A stretch of DNA of 48,296 nucleotides from positions 1-48,296 of the forward strand of contig URMK01000054.1 in assembly GCA_900548905.1 (NCBI GenBank), read 5' to 3'. This document shows positions 26,807-34,691 of the stretch, piece after piece. Within the stretch, counting starts at the first letter, position 1. The number at the start of each line of letters is the position of its first letter. The notes under the pieces were generated by a model. It had not been told where the DNA came from and ran no database searches. It worked only from the letters and a program-made list of their open reading frames with translations. This stretch comes from an uncultured Lachnospiraceae bacterium. GTDB lineage: Bacteria > Bacillota > Clostridia > Lachnospirales > Lachnospiraceae. The translations under genes and the position numbers were made by a program.

Positions 26807-26835
26807 ATTATATACCGTATCCGGTATGAGGTCAA
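26807..26835 (-). promoter_or_regulatory. Isomerase promoter with inverted repeat
   Basis: On the minus strand TTGACC (26830-26835), a 17-bp spacer and TATAAT (26807-26812) give a near-consensus promoter. The spacer contains ATACCG/CGGTAT (26812-26827) with a 4-bp gap, a likely repressor site. Confidence 0.7.
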
Positions 26836-26956
26836 AGCACTGGCCCTCTTTATTTACAGATGACATAAAAAATATCGGCGCAACCAGACTTTTACCGGCT
26901 ACCGATAAACCCTGCCTATTAAAAAGGAGCAGCAAGAGAAGCAACTCAAATTTATT

Positions 26957-28294
26957 TTACTGAATATCTTTAATTTTCCAATAGCCTGTTTTTTTGGAAC
27001 CAACCCTCATAATAATTTCTGCTTCCCGTAACTGTCTTGTTACACGCCTGACTGTGCTTTCGCTAATTTCTAATTTATCACTAATTTCTTTTGCTGTTAT
27101 ATATGGTTCATCTGCCAATATCAATAAAACTTTTTCCATTAATTCATTTAATCGGTCATTTAATCGGTCATTTAATCGGTCATTTAATCGGTCATTCCTT
27201 ATATAAGTTATTGGCTGCGGTTTTTCAAACGGGAAAACTACCTTTATAAAATGATCCGATATATGAAACACACTACGATCATAAACCCGTAAAATTCGGC
27301 TCATTCCAGAACCAAGCTGCTCCACTAATCCAACATCTTTAAATACTCGCATCAGTTCACGGTTTCTCGGCATACTGCTGCAGCTATAAAAATCTTCTTC
27401 ACTTTGACCCGGAATTAAACCACCATATGATGTCATTTCAATTCGGTTACTAAATATTTCAAATACAGGAGGTATTTCGCGGGAATAATCATTGTGAACA
27501 ATAAAATTTATAATTGCTTCTCTCAGTGCCACGGAATTTATCAAATTATTCTCAATTCTTTTCGTACTGGTTACTGTGGCATGAGTCACATTTTCAATCT
27601 TCATCTTTTCCAGTACACTGTTTGCAGCCTTTATTAAAGAACAATATCCATATTCTTCATTTTCTATTAAATCAACTTTGTCTGTTCCTGCGTACTTGGC
27701 AACTTTGATAGAGACACCATTTTCATCTGCCAACAGATATGCGATGTAATTATATTTTCCTTCCAGTGTTAATAGCTCCAAACTACTGGCAAACTGTTTA
27801 TTTAATTCCAGTCCACGCTCCTGATAGTAAATCTTCAGCTGCGCAAAATTCAAATCCTGTCGTGGTGAAAGAATATTACGGAGCGTGGTATGGATCCGTT
27901 TTGCATATAATTCATCTATCATAGCTGTTGTCATAGGTTGTGTGGACGTTCCAATTCTTGTATAACAGCCGTTAGGAGACATTCCATGATTCTTAATATA
28001 ATATGGTTTTTCAATACCACTGGATACCAATACTTTTATAACCTGTATCCCCTTTATCTGCTCAGTAATAATATCAAATAATCCCAACGTAGATGGCAGA
28101 ATATTATTTTTAATGCGATCTGCAATTTTTAACTGTGTGCTATCCAAATCAATTCCGTCAACGGGACAACCATTATCGTCCAAACCAATATACAGAATCC
28201 CCCCTTCACGATTATTTAAAAACGCAACTATTTCCCTTTCCATCTTATCGTTGAGTATTGCTTTGAATTCTATACGGTTGCTTTCTTGAAGCAC
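26957..28294 (-). CDS. AlbA_2/Schlafen-like ATP-binding transcriptional regulator
   Basis: A 445-residue protein. The N-terminus ESNRIEFKAIL...LNNREGGILYIGLDDNG is the AlbA_2 (Schlafen AlbA_2) DNA-binding domain. LREAIINFIVHNDYSREIPP and LVEQLGSGMSRIL belong to the HATPase_c_4 domain of the RecG-like helicase-related family. A winged helix lies at the C-terminus (ITAKEISDKLEISESTVRRV). The start is GTG at 28294 with GGAGGG 6 bases upstream; the nearby ATG is out of frame. It is clearly richer in A+T than its neighbours, which suggests transfer. A 12-bp tandem repeat encodes NDRL four times in the linker before the winged helix. Target genes are unknown. Confidence 0.85.
   Translation of the reverse strand: MLQESNRIEFKAILNDKMEREIVAFLNNREGGILYIGLDDNGCPVDGIDLDSTQLKIADRIKNNILPSTLGLFDIITEQIKGIQVIKVLVSSGIEKPYYIKNHGMSPNGCYTRIGTSTQPMTTAMIDELYAKRIHTTLRNILSPRQDLNFAQLKIYYQERGLELNKQFASSLELLTLEGKYNYIAYLLADENGVSIKVAKYAGTDKVDLIENEEYGYCSLIKAANSVLEKMKIENVTHATVTSTKRIENNLINSVALREAIINFIVHNDYSREIPPVFEIFSNRIEMTSYGGLIPGQSEEDFYSCSSMPRNRELMRVFKDVGLVEQLGSGMSRILRVYDRSVFHISDHFIKVVFPFEKPQPITYIRNDRLNDRLNDRLNDRLNELMEKVLLILADEPYITAKEISDKLEISESTVRRVTRQLREAEIIMRVGSKKTGYWKIKDIQ
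27144..27196. repeat. 12-bp tandem repeat within the AlbA_2 gene
   Basis: TCATTTAATCGG occurs four times without change (27144-27191), followed by a partial copy. Read on the minus strand it encodes Asn-Asp-Arg-Leu repeats. Because 12 is a multiple of three, changes in copy number would alter linker length and keep the frame. Confidence 0.95.
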
Positions 28295-28358
28295 ATGACT
28301 CCCTCCTATCAGGTAGTATCTTTGGAAATATCAGACACAAACAGTATTTCTTTTCATT

Positions 28359-28387
28359 AGTATAGCCGTATTTACCACTAATGTAAA
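28359..28387 (-). promoter_or_regulatory. Promoter of the AlbA_2 gene
   Basis: On the minus strand TTTACA (28382-28387), a 17-bp spacer and TATACT (28359-28364). A TTTAC/GTAAA inverted repeat with a 7-bp gap (28371-28387) overlaps the -35, which suggests an operator. Confidence 0.6.
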
Positions 28388-28474
28388 CGGAATCCGTGAC
28401 TTTCCTACAACCATCGTACAGCCGACATCACGAAGGCTAAAGGCGGCATCCGCACATGACTGGGATACTTATTA

Positions 28475-29302
28475 TTATACTATTCCCTTTTGCAAATGAA
28501 TCCCAAGTCCGTTCCCCAGCTTTTTCCCCTCCAGCAGATATTGCTTTGCCGCCTTCTGCAAGCCGGTATTCTCCGGGTATTCCCGGGGTTCAGGCAGCAC
28601 CTTCCCGAAAATCCGCCATTCCGCTTCCGTCCCTTCCGTATCTGTCTGCAGAAGGGAAAACAGTTCCTGAAACCGTATAATATTGGAATCCGGCTTGAGC
28701 AGCTCCGTCAGGCCCGGGTACAGAAGCCAGGAATGGCACAGGTATGGGATTTCCTGTCCAAACCATGTATAGGCCTGCCGGAAGGATTCCTCACAGTCCT
28801 CTTTTATCAGGGGATCCCCCTGGGGAATATGCACCTGGATAACAGGCGTTCCCATGGGGATATGGTAAACCTTTCCCTCCACGGTGCCTGTGATATCTCT
28901 CTCCGCTTTCGTGGTCTGGAATTGCAGACGCCCCAGCCTGAACACCGTTAAATTCAAATGCAGGCTGAACCAGCCGTACTCGTTTATCCCATATTCCCCA
29001 TACTCCCGGAAGCAATTTTCACACCAGTATGTAATATCCCGGAAGGTATCCCAATAAACTTTTTCCTTAATCCCGCGCTGCACATATACCGGATAAACCT
29101 CACAGGCAAGCCGGCACAGACAGGCCAACATCCACAGCCGGAACGGTTTCTTTTCCTTTATTCTGTCACAGAAGGCTGTGTAATCCGTTCTGCACAGTTC
29201 CCGGATACGGGTATATTCTTTTTCTTCTATAGGTAAAGAAAGGATCCGATCCACGGCTTCCTTCTCCAAACCGATCCCTTTACAGAACTCCTTCAATTCC
29301 AT
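28475..29302 (-). CDS. GNAT-like acyltransferase-domain protein, function unknown
   Basis: A 275-residue protein. The N-terminal half (MELKEFCKGIGLEKEAVDRILSL...CRLACEVYPVYVQRGI) and C-terminal half (GRLQFQT..., VIQVHIPQGDPL, WLLYPGLTELLKPDSNIIRFQELF) recall the paired NAT_N/GNAT_C domains annotated in many clostridia. This is a family recollection, not a search. GGAGGG lies about 9 bases before the ATG. No membrane segment or signal peptide is present. It stands alone between the AlbA_2 gene and the tRNA genes. The acyl donor and acceptor are unknown. Confidence 0.65.
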   Translation of the reverse strand: MELKEFCKGIGLEKEAVDRILSLPIEEKEYTRIRELCRTDYTAFCDRIKEKKPFRLWMLACLCRLACEVYPVYVQRGIKEKVYWDTFRDITYWCENCFREYGEYGINEYGWFSLHLNLTVFRLGRLQFQTTKAERDITGTVEGKVYHIPMGTPVIQVHIPQGDPLIKEDCEESFRQAYTWFGQEIPYLCHSWLLYPGLTELLKPDSNIIRFQELFSLLQTDTEGTEAEWRIFGKVLPEPREYPENTGLQKAAKQYLLEGKKLGNGLGIHLQKGIV

Positions 29303-29367
29303 ATGTATTGCCCTCCATGCAGGTTATTGCTTGTTTCACGTTTTTTCATCCTCCCCCACTGTTATAG

Positions 29368-29408
29368 AAAAAGACTCTCTGTCAGCCATAATTGATTGAC
29401 AGAGAGTC
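29368..29408 (-). terminator. Terminator of the tRNA unit
   Basis: GACTCTCTGTCA (29373-29384) and TGACAGAGAGTC (29397-29408) form a perfect 12-bp stem around a 12-base loop. On the minus strand a TTTTT tract follows. It lies 20 bases beyond tRNA-Leu. Confidence 0.93.
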
Positions 29409-29427
29409 CAGATCCGTTATTATTAAG

Positions 29428-29511
29428 TGCCGGCAACCGGACTTGAACCGGTACGGGATTGCTCCCGAGGGATTTTAAGTCCCTTGCGTCTGCCAATTCC
29501 GCCATGCCGGC
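29428..29511 (-). tRNA. tRNA-Leu (TAA)
   Basis: The minus strand folds into an 84-base class II tRNA. The acceptor stem GCCGGCA pairs with TGCCGGC, the D arm has GGCGGAATTGGCAGAC, the anticodon loop CTTAAAA gives anticodon TAA, a long variable arm follows, and the T arm is ACCGGTTCAAGTCCGGT. The discriminator is A. CCA is not encoded, so the CCA-adding enzyme in this window would be needed. Confidence 0.96.
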
Positions 29512-29558
29512 AGACCATCCGCAGCCTGTGTGCAGCTGCTGCACATACCTGCGGATAA

Positions 29559-29640
29559 TGGATGGAGGTGGATTCGAACCACCGAAGCAATTTGCAGCAG
29601 ATTTACAGTCTGTCCCCTTTGGCCACTCGGGAATCCATCC
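29559..29640 (-). tRNA. tRNA-Tyr (GTA)
   Basis: The minus strand gives an 82-base class II tRNA. The acceptor stem GGATGGA pairs with TCCATCC, the anticodon loop CTGTAAA gives GTA, there is a long variable arm, and the T arm is GGTGGTTCGAATCCACC. The discriminator is A and CCA is not encoded. It precedes tRNA-Leu by 47 bases in the same transcript. Confidence 0.96.
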
Positions 29641-29683
29641 ATTTTCTATTGCCGGAGACGGATATCCGCCTCCAACAATATAC

Positions 29684-29712
29684 ATTTAACCATACCTTTA
29701 TGGGAATTGCAA
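29684..29712 (-). promoter_or_regulatory. Promoter of the tRNA-Tyr/tRNA-Leu unit
   Basis: On the minus strand TTGCAA (29707-29712), 17 bp and TTAAAT (29684-29689). Transcription would start about 35 bases before tRNA-Tyr. Confidence 0.6.
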
Positions 29713-29732
29713 GAAATTTTTTCGGTACGTTT

Positions 29733-31892
29733 TTAGATCCGAAACAGTTTAGACAAGCCGGAACTGTTACTTAAATCCTCCGGTTTCCTGACAGGCTCAT
29801 TTCTGTGCTGCAGGATGATACCCGAAACAGGAGGAAGCGTCACCGTTATTTTTCCCGCGTTTACCGGATAAGCCACCGGTTCCGTTTGGTAACCGTCCCT
29901 TCCGGTGAACATGAGCCTTGTCATCTGTGATTCCCTGGGTATCCCCAGTTCCCAGACGGACAGCTCCTTCGTCATTTCATGGTCATTGTTGTTGATAAGT
30001 ATGATGGAATGGTTATCTTTTGTAAAACGGGCGTAACCAATCATGTTATAGCCGGTGAGCATCCATTTGATGGATCCGGTTTTGAATTCCAGGTTCTCCT
30101 TGTGCACACGGATGATATCCCTGTGGTAGGCTATCATCTCTTTATCCTCTCTTCCCCAGGGATACGTGCGCCGGTTATCCGGATCGGTGAAACCGCACAG
30201 TCCCGCCTCATCTCCGTAGTAAATGGTGGGTGCGCCGGGCCATGTCATCTGGATCAATACCGCCTCCCTCATTACCGCCCCGTCCACTCCCTGATTGGCC
30301 GCATCCGGTCCCAGGGTATTCATACGGCCCACCTTTTTGTTGGTGCGGGTCAGGAAACGGGAATGATCATGGTTGGATAGCTCATTCATGGCGACCTGAA
30401 GAGAAGGGGTGGCAAAGCACGCGCTGTGGTAACCCATGGCCCCCCAGAAGCTTTCCCCGTTCCCGAACAGATCCTGCCGGTAGTCGTCACTGTGCTTCTG
30501 CATCCCGGTAAGAAACCATGTAACCGGTTCCATAAAAGCGTCATAATTCATCACCGTATCCCACTGATCCCCCTGGAGCCAGGAGGAAGGATCCCCGTAA
30601 TGCTCCGCCAGAATAATCGCGTTGGGATTGGCACTTTTAACGCTTCTGCGGAAATCCCGCCAGAAACGGTGGTTAAAATCCGGGGAATGGCCCAAATCGG
30701 CAGCCACATCCAGTCTCCAGCCGTCTGCATTAAAAGGAGGGGAAACCCATTTGGCGGCAATTTTCATAATGTATTCATACAGCTCCCGGGAGCCTTCATA
30801 GTTCAGCTTGGGAAGGGTATCATGGCCCCACCAGCCGTCATAGGTGGGGTTATAGGGAAACCGGTTCTCATCGTGGAACATGAAATAATCATGGTACGGA
30901 CTGGCCCTGTCGATAAAAGCGCCTTTGGCATAGCCTTCCCTGCCCTCGTAAATCCGTTCCCGATCCAGCCATTTATTAAAGGAGCCGCAATGGTTGAACA
31001 CACCGTCAATAATGACGCGCATCCCTCTCCGGTGGGCTTCCCTTACCACCTTGATAAACAGCTCATTGCTGGCCTCCAGGTTCGCCCTGTTGGTCACGCG
31101 GTTGACGTAACGGCCGGCAAAACGGTTTTCGTGCTGCCAGTCCGGAAGAAGATCCCCTTCTTCCGATACTATTTTGCCCACATGGGGGTCAATATAGTCA
31201 TAATCCTGTATGTCATATTTATGGTTGGACGGCGATACGAACAGGGGGTTAAAGTAAATCACATCGATTCCCAGATCCTGCAGATAATCCATCTTATCCA
31301 AGACACCCTGCAAATCCCCTCCATAAAAATCCCTCACGTCCATTTGGGAAGGATACCGGTACCAGTCTTCCACCTTTCTGGATTTATCGCCGATATAATG
31401 GTATTCTCCCGTAAGTACATCATTGGCGGGATCGCCGTTATAAAAACGATCCACATATATCTGATACATCACCGCGCCTTTTGCCCAGGCCGGTGTGGAA
31501 AAACCGGGGATAATACAGAAATAATAATGCTCCTCGGTCTGCTTTACCACGCCTCTTGTATCAAAATAACACCTTGCTTTTCCCGACTGTACTTCAAAGT
31601 AATAGGTGATTTTATCGTTATCCAGCTGCTGCCGGTATTCGTAATAGTCAAAAAGAGAATCTGACGATGCTTTGAACATCAGATTCTTCTGGCCCTGACA
31701 GACAAAAAATACCCGGTCCAGATTGTTCTTTTTTGCCCGGAAGGAAATAGTCACTTCACTGTATGGTGCCGGTTCTGCCGGTGATATGAAATTTTCGGTC
31801 GTATCACTGAACAGAGCTCTTTTGCTGAGGACCGGCCGCATGCTGCTGATATACTGATGCTGTTCGCCCCGCAAAAACCGTTCAAAATTCAT
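29733..31892 (-). CDS. GH13 neopullulanase/cyclomaltodextrinase-like alpha-glycosidase
   Basis: A 719-residue GH13 enzyme. A CBM34-like N-terminal beta domain (EVTISFRAKKNNLDRVFFV) precedes the TIM barrel. Conserved regions seen are DGVFNHCG (region I), DGWRLDVAADLGH (nucleophile Asp), ILAEHYGDPSSWL (acid/base Glu) and ELSNHDHSRFLTR (stabilising Asp). A C-terminal beta domain follows. The ATG at 31892 is preferred over a longer frame. There is no signal peptide, so it degrades maltodextrins or pullulan fragments in the cytoplasm. The last residues are encoded by a copy of the 14-2-14 palindromic repeat (29741-29770), an odd 3' end. Confidence 0.9.
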   Translation of the reverse strand: MNFERFLRGEQHQYISSMRPVLSKRALFSDTTENFISPAEPAPYSEVTISFRAKKNNLDRVFFVCQGQKNLMFKASSDSLFDYYEYRQQLDNDKITYYFEVQSGKARCYFDTRGVVKQTEEHYYFCIIPGFSTPAWAKGAVMYQIYVDRFYNGDPANDVLTGEYHYIGDKSRKVEDWYRYPSQMDVRDFYGGDLQGVLDKMDYLQDLGIDVIYFNPLFVSPSNHKYDIQDYDYIDPHVGKIVSEEGDLLPDWQHENRFAGRYVNRVTNRANLEASNELFIKVVREAHRRGMRVIIDGVFNHCGSFNKWLDRERIYEGREGYAKGAFIDRASPYHDYFMFHDENRFPYNPTYDGWWGHDTLPKLNYEGSRELYEYIMKIAAKWVSPPFNADGWRLDVAADLGHSPDFNHRFWRDFRRSVKSANPNAIILAEHYGDPSSWLQGDQWDTVMNYDAFMEPVTWFLTGMQKHSDDYRQDLFGNGESFWGAMGYHSACFATPSLQVAMNELSNHDHSRFLTRTNKKVGRMNTLGPDAANQGVDGAVMREAVLIQMTWPGAPTIYYGDEAGLCGFTDPDNRRTYPWGREDKEMIAYHRDIIRVHKENLEFKTGSIKWMLTGYNMIGYARFTKDNHSIILINNNDHEMTKELSVWELGIPRESQMTRLMFTGRDGYQTEPVAYPVNAGKITVTLPPVSGIILQHRNEPVRKPEDLSNSSGLSKLFRI
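29741..29770. repeat. 14-2-14 palindromic repeat, copy A
   Basis: GAAACAGTTTAGAC, AA, GCCGGAACTGTTAC. The right arm reversed reads GTAACAGTTCCGGC. It lies inside the 3' end of the GH13 coding region and matches the copies near spoIIE, tilS, hup and padR. Confidence 0.75.
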
Positions 31893-31968
31893 AATACAAA
31901 CACCCTTGCTCTCATGCATTCCATGGTACGTACCCGGAAATGCCTAATTTTGGAGATATTCCTTTTCC

Positions 31969-31997
31969 ATTGTAACGTAAAGCCCGCTTACATTCAA
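31969..31997 (-). promoter_or_regulatory. Promoter of the GH13 gene
   Basis: On the minus strand TTGAAT (31992-31997), 17 bp and TACAAT (31969-31974). The spacer holds an imperfect GTAAGC/CTTTAC inverted repeat. Confidence 0.6.
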
Positions 31998-32022
31998 GCT
32001 TTTTCCCTTCCTGACGGACAGT

Positions 32023-32054
32023 AAAAAAGACAGCTTTTTATGGCTGTCCTTTTT
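32023..32054. terminator. Terminator downstream of ftsH
   Basis: AAAAAAGACAGC and GCTGTCCTTTTT (32023-32054) form a stem with A-run and T-run flanks. On the minus strand the stem ends in six T, suited to stopping the tilS-hpt-ftsH transcript. Confidence 0.8.
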
Positions 32055-32212
32055 AGAGAAGGTATTTCTTATGGGGTATAGCAAAAAACTATATAATGTA
32101 TTGGGGGGGGTTACGAGTATTATAATAGCAAACCCAATCTATTTTGTACATACCCAGAATTCACAAATATCACAAATTCAGCATACCATTTTTGGTACTT
32201 TTCAACAATTGA

Positions 32213-34063
32213 CTAAATGGTAACTGTATCGAAAAAGGGCTTCTCCTTCCGGAACAGGTCTTCAAACTCTTCCCGGGTGATTTTTTCCTTCTGCAGAAGA
32301 AGCTCTGCGGAACTGTGGAGAACCTCCATATTTTCCAGGATAATCTCCTTTGCCTTACTGTAGCATCTGTCGATGATTTCCTTGACCTCTTTATCAATTT
32401 CCCCGCTGATGAGCTCACTGTGGGATTTGGCATGGGCCAGATCCCTTCCGATAAACACTTCATCATCATCGTCGTCATAGCATACCACACCGATATTATC
32501 GGACATGCCAAAGCGGGTAACCATCTTTCTGGCAAGCTTGGTGGCTTTCTTGATATCGCTGGAAGCCCCGGTGGTAATATCATCAAAAATGAGCTGCTCT
32601 GCAATACGGCCGCCCAGGGAAACCATGATTTCTTCCTCCAGCCTGCCCTTTGTCATAAACATATCGTCCCGTTCGGGAAGCGGCATGGTATAGCCGGCGG
32701 CGCCGATTCCTGTGGGGATGATGGATACGGTATAAACCGGCCCCACATCGGGAAGCACATGGAACAGGATGGCATGGCCTGATTCGTGGTAGGCGGTGAT
32801 TTTCTTCTCTGCATCGGAAATAATGCGGCTTCTTTTCTCCGAACCGATCCCTACCTTGATGAAAGCCCTCTGGATATCTTCCTGGGCCACAAACACCCGA
32901 TCCGCTTCGGCAGCCAGGATAGCGGCCTCATTCAAAAGGTTTTCCAGATCCGCCCCGGTAAAACCGGCGGTCGTCTGGGCGACCTGTTTTAAATTCACGT
33001 TTTCGGCCAGCGGCTTATTCCTGGCATGAAGCTTAAGAATATCCTCTCTGCCGCCCACGTCAGGTGTTCCCACACTGATCTTACGGTCAAAACGTCCCGG
33101 ACGCAGAATGGCGGGATCCAGGATATCCACACGGTTGGTAGCCGCCATCACTATGATGCCTTCGTTCACACCGAAACCGTCCATTTCTACAAGCAGCTGG
33201 TTCAGGGTCTGTTCCCTTTCATCATGTCCGCCGCCCATACCGGTGCCCCTGCGTCTTGCAACCGCGTCAATTTCATCGATAAACACGATACAGGGTGAAT
33301 TTTTCTTGGCTTCCTCAAACAGGTCACGGACCCTGGAAGCACCCACACCTACAAACATCTCCACGAAATCGGAGCCTGATATACTGAAAAAAGGAACATT
33401 GGCTTCCCCTGCAATCGCCTTGGCGAGCAGTGTTTTACCGGTTCCGGGAGGGCCCTCCAGGAGAACGCCCTTGGGAATCCTGGCACCGACCTTGGTAAAC
33501 TTGGAAGGCTCTCTCAGGAAATCCACTATTTCCTGCAGCTCCTCTTTTTCCTCCTTCAGCCCGGCCACATCCTTCAGTGTTATTTTATTCTCATTTCCCA
33601 CGCTCATTCTGGCACGGCTTTTCCCGAAATTCATCATTTTGTTGCTGCCGGCACCTGCCCCTGCATTCTGGGCATTCATCATCATAAAGAAAAATACCAT
33701 GATGACGACGCCGACCACCAATACAGGCAGCATGGAATTCATAAACCAGCTCTCTCTGGGCACATCACGCACCACCGGATCAATACCGCTTTCTTCAAAT
33801 AGCGTTATGGCTTCCTCCACGTTCGTCACGTAGACGGTACGGTTATCCCCGCCCTTGAGCATTACGGTGACGGAGCCGGTGGGGGTTTCCTTATTCTGGC
33901 TGATAACGGCGCTGCTTACATTACCTGCCTCCAGATCCTTTTCCAGCGCCCCTCTGGTATAATTGTCCTGCATCTGGTTCATGGAACTGGACCACACCAT
34001 CAGAAGAAGCGCTCCGAGCAGCAAAATAAAGATCAGATTAAAGCCCCTGATATTTTTTCCCAA
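32213..34063 (-). CDS. ftsH: ATP-dependent zinc metalloprotease FtsH
   Basis: A 616-residue membrane-bound AAA protease. Two N-terminal membrane helices flank an extracytoplasmic domain. The AAA module has Walker A GPPGTGKT, Walker B CIVFIDEIDA, and the second region of homology ATNRVDILDPAILRPGRFDRK. The zinc site is HESGH near residue 400. The start chosen is TTG at 34063, because AAAGGAGG lies 7 bases upstream; the longer frame (from 34129) has no ribosome binding site and would add a charged tail before the first helix. It degrades membrane and short-lived proteins and is needed for sporulation in Bacillus. It is the last gene of tilS-hpt-ftsH. Confidence 0.96.
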   Translation of the reverse strand: MGKNIRGFNLIFILLLGALLLMVWSSSMNQMQDNYTRGALEKDLEAGNVSSAVISQNKETPTGSVTVMLKGGDNRTVYVTNVEEAITLFEESGIDPVVRDVPRESWFMNSMLPVLVVGVVIMVFFFMMMNAQNAGAGAGSNKMMNFGKSRARMSVGNENKITLKDVAGLKEEKEELQEIVDFLREPSKFTKVGARIPKGVLLEGPPGTGKTLLAKAIAGEANVPFFSISGSDFVEMFVGVGASRVRDLFEEAKKNSPCIVFIDEIDAVARRRGTGMGGGHDEREQTLNQLLVEMDGFGVNEGIIVMAATNRVDILDPAILRPGRFDRKISVGTPDVGGREDILKLHARNKPLAENVNLKQVAQTTAGFTGADLENLLNEAAILAAEADRVFVAQEDIQRAFIKVGIGSEKRSRIISDAEKKITAYHESGHAILFHVLPDVGPVYTVSIIPTGIGAAGYTMPLPERDDMFMTKGRLEEEIMVSLGGRIAEQLIFDDITTGASSDIKKATKLARKMVTRFGMSDNIGVVCYDDDDDEVFIGRDLAHAKSHSELISGEIDKEVKEIIDRCYSKAKEIILENMEVLHSSAELLLQKEKITREEFEDLFRKEKPFFDTVTI

Positions 34064-34132
34064 TGTCTTTCCTCCTTTTTCAGAAGATCCCTGCAGCCTC
34101 AGGCGCATGCCAATCTTCTTTTTTTTCAAACG

Positions 34133-34157
34133 AAGAAGCTGCTTTACGCAGCTTCTT
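34133..34157 (-). terminator. Hairpin between hpt and ftsH
   Basis: AAGAAGCTGC and GCAGCTTCTT form a perfect 10-bp stem with a TTTAC loop just after the hpt stop. The following tract is only CGTTTG, so it is probably leaky and may set the ftsH share of the operon transcript. Confidence 0.5.
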
Positions 34158-34163
34158 TATCAA

Positions 34164-34691
34164 TTAATCATCAAATTCCACCACACCAATGTACGGAAGA
34201 TTTCTGTATCTCTGGTCATAATCAAGCCCGTAGCCCACCACGAACTCATCTGGAATCCGGAAGCCGGTATAATTCACATTTACTTCCACAACTCTTCTTT
34301 CCGGTTTATCGAGAAGGGTGCACAGCGCCAGGCTCTTTGGCCCTCTGTCCCGCATCATTTCCATCAGATAGCTCAGGGTCCTGCCGGAATCCACGATATC
34401 CTCCACAATGATAACTTCCTTATCCTTCAGAGGTTCATCCAGATCCTTCACGATTTTGACAATACCGCTGGATTTGGTGGAGCTTCCGTAGCTGGATACG
34501 GACATGAAGTCCAGGGAAACCGGAACGGTAATCCTCTTGGCAAGCTCACACATAAAAAAGCTTCCGCCCTTCAGCACGCACACCAGATGGACCTGCTTTC
34601 CCGCATAATCCCTGCTGATCTGATCGCCTATCTCCTGGATTCTCGCATCCACTTCTTCTTCTGGTAGTAAAACCCTGACTCTTTCAGCCAT
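34164..34691 (-). CDS. hpt: Hypoxanthine phosphoribosyltransferase
   Basis: A 175-residue type I phosphoribosyltransferase. The PRPP motif VIIVEDIVDSGRTL is intact, and LVCVLKGGSFFMCELAK and SLALCTLLDKPERR match HPRT. It salvages hypoxanthine or guanine to IMP/GMP in the cytosol. Its start overlaps the end of tilS by 8 bases, and ftsH follows, the order conserved in Firmicutes. Confidence 0.95.
   Translation of the reverse strand: MAERVRVLLPEEEVDARIQEIGDQISRDYAGKQVHLVCVLKGGSFFMCELAKRITVPVSLDFMSVSSYGSSTKSSGIVKIVKDLDEPLKDKEVIIVEDIVDSGRTLSYLMEMMRDRGPKSLALCTLLDKPERRVVEVNVNYTGFRIPDEFVVGYGLDYDQRYRNLPYIGVVEFDD

Larger units (their letters stand above)
31893..32212. other. Intergenic region between GH13 and ftsH
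   Basis: No convincing gene. It contains the GH13 promoter (31969-31997), a bidirectional terminator (32023-32054), a run of eight G at 32103-32110, and an isolated minus-strand TATAAT box near 32120. A short transcript from that box to the terminator cannot be excluded. Confidence 0.5.

Noticed and set aside
27144..27196. CRISPR-like array
   Set aside because: The units are 12 bp, adjoining, without spacers, and lie inside a coding region.
30426..31664. 412-codon plus-strand frame
   Set aside because: Antisense to the GH13 gene, whose catalytic regions are all present.
34064..34129. Longer ftsH start at 34129
   Set aside because: It would also begin with TTG but without a ribosome binding site, and would add 22 basic residues; AAAGGAGG supports 34063.
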